Below, piece after piece: positions 23,879 to 31,751 of a DNA stretch of 64,000 nucleotides. This stretch comes from Bacillota bacterium (GTDB taxonomy: Bacteria > Bacillota > Clostridia > Christensenellales > Aristaeellaceae): contig JAEZRP010000043.1 in the NCBI GenBank assembly GCA_023444095.1, forward strand, positions 1-64,000, read 5' to 3'. Position 1 is the stretch's first letter, and each line of letters starts with the position of its first letter. Made by a program: the position numbers and the translations under genes. The notes below the pieces were generated by a model. The model worked only from the letters and a program-made list of their open reading frames with translations. It had not been told where the DNA came from and made no database searches.

Positions 23879-24514
23879 TCAGCGGTTTCCCTTCGCGATT
23901 TCGGCGAGGATGGCGTTGACGATGATCGCGGTCGCGCCGGTTCCGCCCTTTTTGCCACGGGCGATGATGGTCGCGAGATCGCTGTCGAGCAGCCGCTCCT
24001 TGAGCTGGACGGCGCTCGCGAAGCCGTTGGGCGCTGCGAGCACGCAGACATCGCTCATAGGCTCGTGCTGGCGGCGAGCGATGATCCTCTGGATGGCCGC
24101 AGGCGCGGAACCGACCACCATGAGCTTGGGTCCCGCGACGGCGAGGCCGTAATCTACGGCGATCTCGGCGCGGGTGACGCGGCGCTGCTCGGCCACCGTC
24201 ACGACGCGCGGGTCATCGATGAAGCATAGGACGCGCGCACCCTTGCCGCCTAGCAGACTCTCGTCGATTTCGTTCATGACGATGGTGGTATCCGCGATGA
24301 TCGAACCGCCCATATCGACGAGCCTTTTTACGTGCGTGAGCGCGGTCGGGCTGAAAAAAATGCTCTGCGCCAGCGCAGAATCGCCCGTTTCGCTCTCGAT
24401 CGCCGCGAGGATGTTGGACATCTCCTGATTCAGATACGGTATGCCGATTGCGTGCCGGCTGCCGTCAGGCTTTGCACTCCTGATCAATTCAAACACTCCG
24501 TTCCTGGCGAACAC
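23879..24514 (-). CDS. CbiC/CobH-like precorrin-8X methylmutase homologue
   Basis: About 200-211 residues, similar along its length to precorrin-8X methylmutase. Recognisable parts: VKRLVDMGGSIIADTTIV, MVVGSAPAAIQRII, the APNGFASAVQLKERLL segment (equivalent to PVGFVGAAESKE) and GKKGGTGATAIIVNA. CbiC/CobH moves a methyl group on the corrin ring. In known members the catalytic His lies in the IHxTG motif; here that site reads VDMGG, so activity is doubtful. No other cobalamin gene is in the window. The start is unsure: GTG 24514, GTG 24496 (AGGA 5 nt upstream) or TTG 24487 (CGGAG 8 nt upstream). Confidence 0.75.
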   Translation of the reverse strand: MFARNGVFELIRSAKPDGSRHAIGIPYLNQEMSNILAAIESETGDSALAQSIFFSPTALTHVKRLVDMGGSIIADTTIVMNEIDESLLGGKGARVLCFIDDPRVVTVAEQRRVTRAEIAVDYGLAVAGPKLMVVGSAPAAIQRIIARRQHEPMSDVCVLAAPNGFASAVQLKERLLDSDLATIIARGKKGGTGATAIIVNAILAEIAKGNR

Positions 24515-24537
24515 GCCTACAAACTGGTCTAAAAGAC

Positions 24538-24566
24538 AATATAAGATTATCGAAGTTAAAATTCAA
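24538..24566 (-). promoter_or_regulatory. Promoter of the CbiC-like gene
   Basis: TTGAAT (24566-24561), 17-bp spacer, TATATT (24543-24538) on the minus strand, in an AT-rich stretch unusual for this window. Confidence 0.65.
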
Positions 24567-24603
24567 GTCGGTTTACCGTGATATAACATTTTATTTAATA
24601 TCT

Positions 24604-25233
24604 TTACGTATTAAATCGCTTCACGACATAAGGTGCCAGCATTTCAAGCACGCGCGCATAGGCGGCGGGATACATGTGGACGCCGTCGACGGCGAGTTCC
24701 GCGCGCAATTCGCCCCTTCCGTCCATGAGGCAGCTTGAGACGTCCACGTATGAAAGACCCATTTGCGCCGCCATCGCCGCAAGAAGCGCGTTCAGCTGCT
24801 CGATCTCCGCGTTGGTGCGTGCGCCGAGCCATTCCGGATCGGGGCAGACGGCGCGGTTGACGGGGTAGTAGCTCATCACCACGATCTCGATGCCAAAGAC
24901 CCTCTCGCGGATCGTTTCGAGAACCGCGCGGTATTTGCGGATGAGAGCTTCCGCGGAATACCCGGGAAGCCCCATGTCGTTGGTCCCGATGTTGAGAAAT
25001 AGCAGCCGGGGCGCGAGGTCCAGAACGGCGGAACCGAGCCGCCGCGCGAAGCCGTCGAGCGTGTCGCCGCCGATCCCCCGGTTGTAGACGAGGGGCCGCT
25101 CCGGAAGCGCCTGCGCCATCTCCGCGATTGGGAAGTCCTCCATGAGGGACGAGCCCGCGAACACAATCTGGCCCTTCTGCGCCAGCGCGTTGAGTTACTC
25201 GTGCTTTTTGACCTTGATTTCGTATTCCGTCAT
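24604..25233 (-). pseudogene. SGNH/GDSL-type esterase gene with an in-frame TAA at codon 13
   Basis: A ribosome site (GGAGGGCG) and ATG (25233) open MTEYEIKVKKHE, then TAA (25197-25195). The same frame continues LNALAQKGQIVFAGSSLM and on to a complete SGNH hydrolase: block I GSSLM, block III NIGTNDMG, block V DGVHMYP. Tyr or another residue would be expected at the stop. A GTG at 25164, preceded by AAGGG at 7 nt, could restart translation and give 186 residues with every catalytic block (Ser in GSS, Asp and His in DGVH). So the gene is either a fresh nonsense mutant, a sequencing error, or is expressed by reinitiation. Confidence 0.75.
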
Positions 25234-25253
25234 GCTTTCGCCCTCCACGCATC

Positions 25254-25285
25254 AAAAGCCGGGAGCCGAAGCCCCCGGCGGCTTT
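25254..25285 (-). terminator. clpB terminator
   Basis: On the minus strand, AAAGCC...GGCTTT with an inner GGCTTCGGCT tetraloop helix, ending in TTTT. It lies 14 nt after the clpB stop. Confidence 0.75.
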
Positions 25286-25298
25286 CATTGGTATGATA

Positions 25299-27932
25299 TC
25301 AACTGATCGCGTCCGCGACAAGGGGTGCCTGCGCATGGGTGACGGCGATGTTGTCGTGTTCCACGTCGACGTAGATGACGCTTCCCTCCGGCACGTCCTC
25401 GGCGATGAGCATTCGCGCAACCGGCGTCTCGATGGCCCGCTGGAGGAACCGCTTGAGCGGGCGCGCGCCGTACACCGGGTCGTAGCCGTTGTCCACGGCG
25501 AACGCTTTCGCGGCTGCGGTAAGCTCCACCGTCAGGTGGCGGTCGGAGAGCCGGTTCGAGAGATCCTTCAGCATGAGCTCCATGATGCCCATGATCTCGT
25601 CGCGGGTGAGCGGCGTGTAGAACACGATCTCGTCGAGGCGGTTGAGGAACTCGGGCTTGAACTGCATCTTGAGGAGGGATTCCACCTGCTCGCGCGCCTG
25701 TGCGCGCAGATTGCCGCTTTTGTCGATGCCTTCGAGGATGATGCCCGAGCCGAGGTTCGAGGTCAGAATGATGATGGTGTTCTTGAAATCGACCGTCCGG
25801 CCCTGGGAATCCGTGATCCGGCCGTCGTCGAGCACCTGCAAAAGGATGTTAAACACGTCCGGGTGTGCCTTCTCCACCTCGTCGAAGAGCAGCACGGAGT
25901 AGGGCTTCCTGCGCACGGCCTCGGTGAGCTGACCGCCCTCCTCGTAGCCCACGTATCCGGGCGGCGCGCCAACGAGGCGCGACACGGAGAACTTCTCCAT
26001 ATACTCGGTCATGTCTATGCGGATGAGGTTCTTCTCATCGTCAAACAGCGCCTGCGCGAGCGTCTTGGCGAGCTCGGTCTTTCCGACGCCCGTCGGGCCC
26101 AGGAACAGGAATGAGCCGATGGGTCGGTTCGGGTTCGAGATGCCCGCGCGCGAGCGCAGAATAGCCTCGGCGACCTTCGAGACGGCCTCGTCCTGCCCGA
26201 TCACGCGCTCGTGGAGGATGTCCTCCAGGCGCAAAAGCTTCTCGCGTTCGCCCTCGAGCAGCTTTGTCACCGGAACGCCCGTCCAGCGCGACACGATCTT
26301 CGCGATCTCGTCGTCCGTCACCCGGTCGCGCAGGAGGTGATCGGCGGAAGCGGCCTTCTCGGCCCTTTCCTCCTCCTCCTTCAACTGTCTCTGGAGCTCG
26401 GGGAGTCGCCCGTACTGGAGCTCCGCGGCCCTGTCGAGGTCGTACTCGCGCTGGGCCTTCTCGATCTCGGCATTCACCTGCTCGAGCTGCTCGCGAATCC
26501 TGCGGACCTTAAGGATGTCCTGCTTCTCCTTCTCCCACTTCTCCTTCATGTCCGCGAACTTCTCGCGCAGCTCGGCCAGATCGTGCTGCACGTTACCGAG
26601 CTGGCGGCGCGAAAACTCGTTCTGCTCGTTCGCGAGCGCGGCCTCCTCGATCTCCTTCTGCATGATCTCGCGCGCAATCTCGTCCATTTCCTGCGGCATG
26701 GAGTCGATCTCGGTGCGGATCACCGCGCAAGCCTCGTCGACGAGGTCAATGGCCTTGTCGGGCAAAAACCGGTCGGTGATGTAGCGGTCGGAGAGCCGGG
26801 CGGCGGCGATCAGCGCCTGGTCGGAAATTTTGACGCCGTGGAACACCTCGTATCTCTCCTTGAGCCCGCGGAGAATCGAGATGGTGTCCTCGACCGTCGG
26901 CTCGCTGACCAGAACGGGCTGGAAGCGCCGCTCGAGCGCCGCATCCTTCTCGATGTACTTTCTGTACTCGTCGAGGGTCGTCGCGCCGATGCAGTGAAGC
27001 TCGCCGCGCGCAAGCATGGGCTTCAGGATGTTGCCCGCGTCCATTGCACCCTCGGCCTTGCCCGCGCCGACGATGGTATGAAGCTCGTCGATGAAGAGGA
27101 TAATCTTGCCCTCGGACTTTTTGATCTCCTCGAGAACGGCCTTGAGCCGTTCCTCGAACTCGCCCCGGAACTTCGCGCCCGCGATCAATGAACCCATGTC
27201 CAGCGCGAAGAGCTGGCGGTCCTTAAGCGTGGAAGGCACGTCGCCCCGCACGATGCGCTGCGCGAGACCTTCGGCGATGGCGGTCTTTCCGACGCCCGGC
27301 TCGCCGATCAGCACCGGATTGTTCTTCGACTTTCGCGAGAGGATGCGCACCACATCCCGGATCTCGGCGTCCCGGCCGATCACCGGGTCGAGCTGCTGCT
27401 GCTTCGCGCGCGCGGTCAGGTCGGTCCCGTATTTCTTGAGCGCGTCGTAGGTGTCCTCGGGGGAATCGGTGGTCACGCGCGTGTTGCCGCGCACCTTCTG
27501 GAGCTGCGCGAGGAATGCGTCGCGCGTGACGCCAAAGTCCGTGAGGATTCGCTTCACCGCGCCGTTCGGCTTTTCGATCAGCGCAAGCATGACGTGCTCG
27601 ACGGACACGAATTCGTCCTTCATGGCCTCGGCCTGCGCCTCCGCCTCCACCATCGCGGCGTCAACCGACTGTGAGATGTAGACCTTATTCGCTTCGCGGC
27701 CCGGTCCGGTCACGCGCGGGATGCGCGCAATTTCGCGCTCGCACGCGTCGAGGAACTTCTTAAGGTCGACCCCCATTTTGTTCAGCATTTGACCGACGAC
27801 GCCATTTTCCTGCGCCGCGAGGGCGTGGAGGAGGTGCTGCTGGTCGATCTGCATGTTGTTATACTGAACGACAAGCTCCTGCGCGTCGCGCACGGCTTCC
27901 ATGGATTTCTGGGTGTATTTCTCGGCGTTCAT
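25299..27932 (-). CDS. clpB: ATP-dependent disaggregase ClpB
   Basis: 877-residue Hsp100 chaperone. The N domain (1-150) is followed by AAA+ domain 1 with Walker A GEPGVGKT and Walker B IILFIDE. A long coiled-coil middle domain lies at about 410-530 (rich in Glu/Lys heptads). AAA+ domain 2 has GPTGVGKT and VLLFDEVEKA. Length and the coiled coil distinguish ClpB from ClpC/ClpA. It rescues aggregated proteins with DnaK. The promoter carries a CtsR-type operator, so heat and thiol stress should induce it, although ctsR is not in the window. GAGGAGG precedes the ATG. Confidence 0.97.
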   Translation of the reverse strand: MNAEKYTQKSMEAVRDAQELVVQYNNMQIDQQHLLHALAAQENGVVGQMLNKMGVDLKKFLDACEREIARIPRVTGPGREANKVYISQSVDAAMVEAEAQAEAMKDEFVSVEHVMLALIEKPNGAVKRILTDFGVTRDAFLAQLQKVRGNTRVTTDSPEDTYDALKKYGTDLTARAKQQQLDPVIGRDAEIRDVVRILSRKSKNNPVLIGEPGVGKTAIAEGLAQRIVRGDVPSTLKDRQLFALDMGSLIAGAKFRGEFEERLKAVLEEIKKSEGKIILFIDELHTIVGAGKAEGAMDAGNILKPMLARGELHCIGATTLDEYRKYIEKDAALERRFQPVLVSEPTVEDTISILRGLKERYEVFHGVKISDQALIAAARLSDRYITDRFLPDKAIDLVDEACAVIRTEIDSMPQEMDEIAREIMQKEIEEAALANEQNEFSRRQLGNVQHDLAELREKFADMKEKWEKEKQDILKVRRIREQLEQVNAEIEKAQREYDLDRAAELQYGRLPELQRQLKEEEERAEKAASADHLLRDRVTDDEIAKIVSRWTGVPVTKLLEGEREKLLRLEDILHERVIGQDEAVSKVAEAILRSRAGISNPNRPIGSFLFLGPTGVGKTELAKTLAQALFDDEKNLIRIDMTEYMEKFSVSRLVGAPPGYVGYEEGGQLTEAVRRKPYSVLLFDEVEKAHPDVFNILLQVLDDGRITDSQGRTVDFKNTIIILTSNLGSGIILEGIDKSGNLRAQAREQVESLLKMQFKPEFLNRLDEIVFYTPLTRDEIMGIMELMLKDLSNRLSDRHLTVELTAAAKAFAVDNGYDPVYGARPLKRFLQRAIETPVARMLIAEDVPEGSVIYVDVEHDNIAVTHAQAPLVADAIS

Positions 27933-27955
27933 ATCGATTCCTCCTCGGAGATCTC

Positions 27956-28001
27956 ATTGACTATCTTTGACTATTATACGCCGCAGGACATTGGCTGTCA
28001 A
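27956..28001 (-). promoter_or_regulatory. clpB promoter with CtsR operator
   Basis: Minus strand: TTGACA (28001-27996), 17-bp spacer, TATAAT (27978-27973), then AGTCAAAGATAGTCAAT (27972-27956). The last element fits the CtsR heptad repeat RGTCAAA-NAN-RGTCAAA with one mismatch at its final base. A repressor there would block the transcription start. Confidence 0.85.
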
Positions 28002-28076
28002 TCATCTATTGGTAGAAACCATAAAAAAGCGATGCGCAGCGGAGAAGCCCGGCAGACACATCCCGCGAGAAAGATG

Positions 28077-28100
28077 GAAGCGGCGCATGCGCGCCGCTTC
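28077..28100. terminator. Palindromic stem-loop after the MATE gene
   Basis: Perfect 10-bp stem, GAAGCGGCGC / GCGCCGCTTC, with an ATGC loop. On the minus strand it is followed by CATCTTTCTC. The rest of 28002-28171 shows no gene. Confidence 0.5.
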
Positions 28101-28171
28101 CGGCCTCCCAGGCTGTTGATGAACTCCGAATCCAAATCCGGGACGTTTGAAGTTTCACCCGCTTCCCGGCG

Positions 28172-29587
28172 CTACGCGCTCACCGTTTCCTTTGCGATGT
28201 TGTGAATCCAAACGCCCTTTTTGACGAGATAGAATCCCAGAACGCACTTGATAAGGTTCGTCAACTGGCCAATCGCATAAACCCACTGGATGCTCAGATT
28301 CGTGTGGTATATGAGCACATAAACAAGCGGTATGGTGATCAGCCACAGCGACGCGCAATCGAACACGAACGTCATAATCGTCTTGCCGCCCGAGCGCAGG
28401 GTGAAATAACAGCAGTGCGCGAACGCCATCGTCGGCATGGTGGCTGCGAGTATGAGCATGAAATCCGTCGCGTATGCGCGCGGCCCCGCCTCGACTTTGT
28501 ACAGATTTGGCACGAAGGGCGATACGATCGCGAGCAGTACGCCGACCGCAACGGAAACCATGATGCTGAACGATATCAGCCGCCACGCAGTCGTCTTCGC
28601 ACGCTGCACCTCGTCCGCGCCGAGCGCCTGACCGACCAGCACCGCGACCGCGTTCCCCATCGCAAACACGACGGTGTTGAAAAGCTGCGACACGGTATCG
28701 GATATGTTCATGCCCGCGACCACGTCCAGCCCGCGCATGGCGTAATACCGCGCGAGATACCATGTGCCGATCGCCCAGATCGCCTCATTTGCAAGCAACG
28801 GGAACCCGCGAATCACGATGCGCCTCACGGTTTGCGCGGGAACCTTCAGCGTGCGATACAGCCCCTCGAGGAAGTAGTATTTCGCTTTGTTCCTGTGCGC
28901 GGCGATGACGATGATGGCGAGCTCCACAAAGCGCGAGATGACCGTCGCGATTGCCGCGCCAAAAACCCCCAGCGCGGGCGCTCCCAAATGGCCGAATATG
29001 AGGATGTAATTGCCCACGAGGTTAGTCAGAACCGCCGAGATTCCCGCATACATGGGCAGCATGGTCTCGCCCGCCTCGCGGAGCGTCGATGCATACGCCT
29101 GCGACAGCGCGAAGGGAAGAAGCCCCAGAATCATGATCATCAGGTAGCCCTTGCCCGCCGCGAGCGTCTGCGCAACTGCCTCGGCAGATTCTTTTTCATT
29201 CATAAACAGCGACAGCAGCTTCTCCCCGAACTGCACGAACACCACCGTCGCCAGAGCAAAGATGCCGACGCTCACATATAGTTTGAACCGCGTCGCGGCG
29301 CGCACGCCTTCGTAATCCTTCGCACCGAAGAACTGCGCGCCAAATATGCTGGCTGCCGATATGCCGCCGAAGATGCAGATCATGTAAACGAACATCATGC
29401 GGTTGGCGATGGACACGCCCGCCATCAGGTCTCTGCCGAGCTGACCGACCATCAGGTTGTCCAGCAGGTTCACAAACGACGAGATGCTGTTTTGTATGAT
29501 CATCGGCAGTACGATCGCGAACACGATCCCGTAGAATTTTCGGTCGCCGAACACATACTGTGTCCACCGCCGAGTCGAATGCTCCAT
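28172..29587 (-). CDS. MATE-family multidrug/toxin efflux transporter
   Basis: 471 residues with about twelve transmembrane segments in two related halves (NSISSFVNLLDNLMVGQLG near the N terminus is the typical MATE opening; DTVSQLFNTVVFAMGNAVAVLVGQALGA in the second half is its counterpart). It exports cationic compounds in exchange for Na+ or H+. The ATG (29587) has GAGGG 8 nt upstream. The upstream gene ends 11 nt before it, so they are probably co-transcribed. Confidence 0.92.
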   Translation of the reverse strand: MEHSTRRWTQYVFGDRKFYGIVFAIVLPMIIQNSISSFVNLLDNLMVGQLGRDLMAGVSIANRMMFVYMICIFGGISAASIFGAQFFGAKDYEGVRAATRFKLYVSVGIFALATVVFVQFGEKLLSLFMNEKESAEAVAQTLAAGKGYLMIMILGLLPFALSQAYASTLREAGETMLPMYAGISAVLTNLVGNYILIFGHLGAPALGVFGAAIATVISRFVELAIIVIAAHRNKAKYYFLEGLYRTLKVPAQTVRRIVIRGFPLLANEAIWAIGTWYLARYYAMRGLDVVAGMNISDTVSQLFNTVVFAMGNAVAVLVGQALGADEVQRAKTTAWRLISFSIMVSVAVGVLLAIVSPFVPNLYKVEAGPRAYATDFMLILAATMPTMAFAHCCYFTLRSGGKTIMTFVFDCASLWLITIPLVYVLIYHTNLSIQWVYAIGQLTNLIKCVLGFYLVKKGVWIHNIAKETVSA

Positions 29588-29598
29588 CGGATAATCCC

Positions 29599-30339
29599 TC
29601 ATTCCCCGTATATTTCGCGACACTCCGCCGTTGGCGTGCCGTCATTTTCGCGCAGGATGAGCGGCTCCAGAAAGTGAAGCCCTTCCCCCGCGCCCTTGAC
29701 CCCGTCGATGAGTATATGCTTGGGCGGCCTTCCCATGACGCCGTGCACGGTGCGCACCCTCTTGGGCGCGATGCCCGCGTCCTCCATCGCCCGCATCATT
29801 TCGAGCGCGCGCGGCGCGGGATAAACGACTGCGAACCGCCCGCCCGTTTTGAGGAGCCTCGACGCCGCGCCTGTGACGTCCGCGGGCGTCAGCTCCCCCT
29901 CGTGCCGGGCGACGCGCTCTGCCTCGCTGTCCGAAAGGAGCGCCGCGCCGGTCTTGAAGTAAGGAGGATTGCACGCGCACAGCGTGAATTTCCCATGGCC
30001 GAGCGCCGCGTGCGCCGTGCGGATGTCACCCGAGCGCACGGAGAACAGCTCCTCCACGCCGTTGAGACGCGCGTTGCGCGCGGCCCTGTCCGCGACGTCC
30101 GGCAGAAGCTCGATCCCCGTCACATGCATCTGCGGCTGTCTTGCGAGCATCAGAAGCGCCACCGCGCCCGCGCCGCAGCAGAGGTCCGCCGCGATTTCCC
30201 CGCGCCTCGGACGCGCGAAGTCGGCGAGCAGCACCGAGTCCGTGCCGAACCGGAACGCGTCCGGATGCTGGATGATCCGAAAGCCGCGCCGCCTGAGGTC
30301 GTCGACGCGCTCGCCGGGCCGCAAAAGCTCCCGTTCCAT
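29599..30339 (-). CDS. tRNA1(Val) A37 N6-methyltransferase-like protein (TrmN6/YfiC family)
   Basis: 246-residue SAM-dependent methyltransferase. The N terminus carries FRFGTDSVLLADFA, typical of the TrmN6 family. ADLCCGAGAVALLML is the SAM loop, and NPPY is the catalytic motif of N6-adenine methyltransferases. The family methylates A37 of tRNA-Val or similar adenines. The ATG overlaps the stop of the cell-wall protein gene upstream (TGATG), so they are translationally coupled. Confidence 0.85.
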   Translation of the reverse strand: MERELLRPGERVDDLRRRGFRIIQHPDAFRFGTDSVLLADFARPRRGEIAADLCCGAGAVALLMLARQPQMHVTGIELLPDVADRAARNARLNGVEELFSVRSGDIRTAHAALGHGKFTLCACNPPYFKTGAALLSDSEAERVARHEGELTPADVTGAASRLLKTGGRFAVVYPAPRALEMMRAMEDAGIAPKRVRTVHGVMGRPPKHILIDGVKGAGEGLHFLEPLILRENDGTPTAECREIYGE

Positions 30340-31748
30340 CAGTTTACCGCCCCGAAGTCCCACACGTAGGCGCTTTCGTAGTCCATGTCCGAGAGGTTCC
30401 CGGAGGTCACCTTGCCCGTGGCCGGGTCGACGTAGGCGATCGCGGAAGGCTCCACGCACACCGCGAAGCGCAGCGTCATGGCGTCTGCGTCGCCGCTTCC
30501 AAGGATCACGATGTCGCCCGGCCCAACGTCCGCCTCCGAATCCGCTTCCTGACCGATGCCCGTGATGATCTCGCCCGGCTCGGAGATGGCAATCCCGTTT
30601 TTCGCAAACACATAGCGCGCAAACCCGAAGCCCGGGAAGAACGCGTCCCCGTCCTCCTGAAAATCCTGCCCGATCATGGATTGCGCCGTCAGGCAGATGT
30701 TGGTGAGCGCGTCCGAACCGATGTTCGTCGCGCTCCCCGCGAGCGCGTCGACCGATTGGGCAGAATCGGACCGCGCAGCGTCGATCACACTGCCCGTCGC
30801 GTCGCCGGAGACGGGAAGCCCGTTCGCGGCGCAGAAGAGCATCACGGCCGCCTCCGTGCTCCTTCCGTACGCGCCGTTGGGCGTTCCCACAAAGAAGCCG
30901 AGCGCGGCGAGCCGCGTCTGGAGCGTGAATACCGCGTCGCCCGAGTCGCCGTAGTAAAGCGCGCCGTCGCCCGCCGCCGCGGTCGCCGCATCCGAGAACA
31001 GCGCCTCGTAGGTTGCGGCGTCCACCGTACCCGTCTGCGTGAGGCCGTTGCCCGCCTGAAAGCGCGCCACCGCGCGCGCGGTAATCTCGCCATAGGTGCC
31101 CGTCAGATCCCCCTTGAAGTAGCCGAGCGCGTACAGCCTGTCCTGAATGGAGCGTACGTTTGCGCCCGCGTCGCCCCTGGTCGCCGTCTGGGAAGCGACG
31201 TAGTCCTCCCGGCTCACGGACTCGCCCTCGAAGAGTCGGATGAGCGTGGGTGCGTCCGCCGTGCCCGTCGGCTCGATGCCGTTCGCGCGCTGGTAAGCCG
31301 TGACCGCGCGGCGCGTGCCCTCTCCGTACACACCGTCGGCGTTCGCCGCATAGTAACCGAGCGCCGAGAGCGCGGTCTGGAGATCCTTTACGGCGTCGCC
31401 CCTGTCTCCCGACTTGACGGCGACATTCTGGTATTTTTTCGTGAACGCGGTCATGTACGCCTGGCGCGTCACTGCCTCTTCCTCGTGCAGAAGCTGCTGG
31501 GTCCCGATATCCGCGATGCCGGTGCGCTCGAGCCCGTTCGCCGTCTGGAAGTCGCCCACGGCACTCGCGACGGCGTCGTCGTACTTGTCAGTCGACACGC
31601 CGATGTACCCGAGCTCGGCGAGCCTCTTTGTGAGCACCGTCACCGTCTCGCCGGACGTGCCCTCCTCGAGGATCTGCGCCGCAAAAGAGACGCCCGCGAT
31701 CAGCATCAGTATGGTCGCGAGCGCCAGAGCGCGCCGAATCAATCGCAC
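30339..31748 (-). CDS. Exported protein with four peptidoglycan-binding repeats and a degenerate NlpC/P60-like end
   Basis: 469 residues. A signal peptide (1-23, ending SFAA) is followed by four PG_binding_1 repeats at about 30-90, 108-170, 187-250 and 262-325, each with the pattern V-x-x-LQ-x-x-L-x-x-LG-(Y/F). The last 130 residues recall NlpC/P60 (GFARYVFAKNGIAI, then GDIVILGSG), but the catalytic Cys of the usual DCSG motif is absent, as is the usual HVGIY histidine segment. It probably binds spore or vegetative peptidoglycan without cutting it. It lies 3 nt after the SpoIID-like gene. Confidence 0.82.
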   Translation of the reverse strand: MRLIRRALALATILMLIAGVSFAAQILEEGTSGETVTVLTKRLAELGYIGVSTDKYDDAVASAVGDFQTANGLERTGIADIGTQQLLHEEEAVTRQAYMTAFTKKYQNVAVKSGDRGDAVKDLQTALSALGYYAANADGVYGEGTRRAVTAYQRANGIEPTGTADAPTLIRLFEGESVSREDYVASQTATRGDAGANVRSIQDRLYALGYFKGDLTGTYGEITARAVARFQAGNGLTQTGTVDAATYEALFSDAATAAAGDGALYYGDSGDAVFTLQTRLAALGFFVGTPNGAYGRSTEAAVMLFCAANGLPVSGDATGSVIDAARSDSAQSVDALAGSATNIGSDALTNICLTAQSMIGQDFQEDGDAFFPGFGFARYVFAKNGIAISEPGEIITGIGQEADSEADVGPGDIVILGSGDADAMTLRFAVCVEPSAIAYVDPATGKVTSGNLSDMDYESAYVWDFGAVN

Positions 31749-31751
31749 CGC

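Noticed and set aside
25198..25233. The 12-codon frame before the SGNH gene as an independent regulatory leader peptide
   Set aside because: The same frame continues into the esterase with protein-like sequence, so an interrupted gene is simpler; not excluded, and noted as an alternative.
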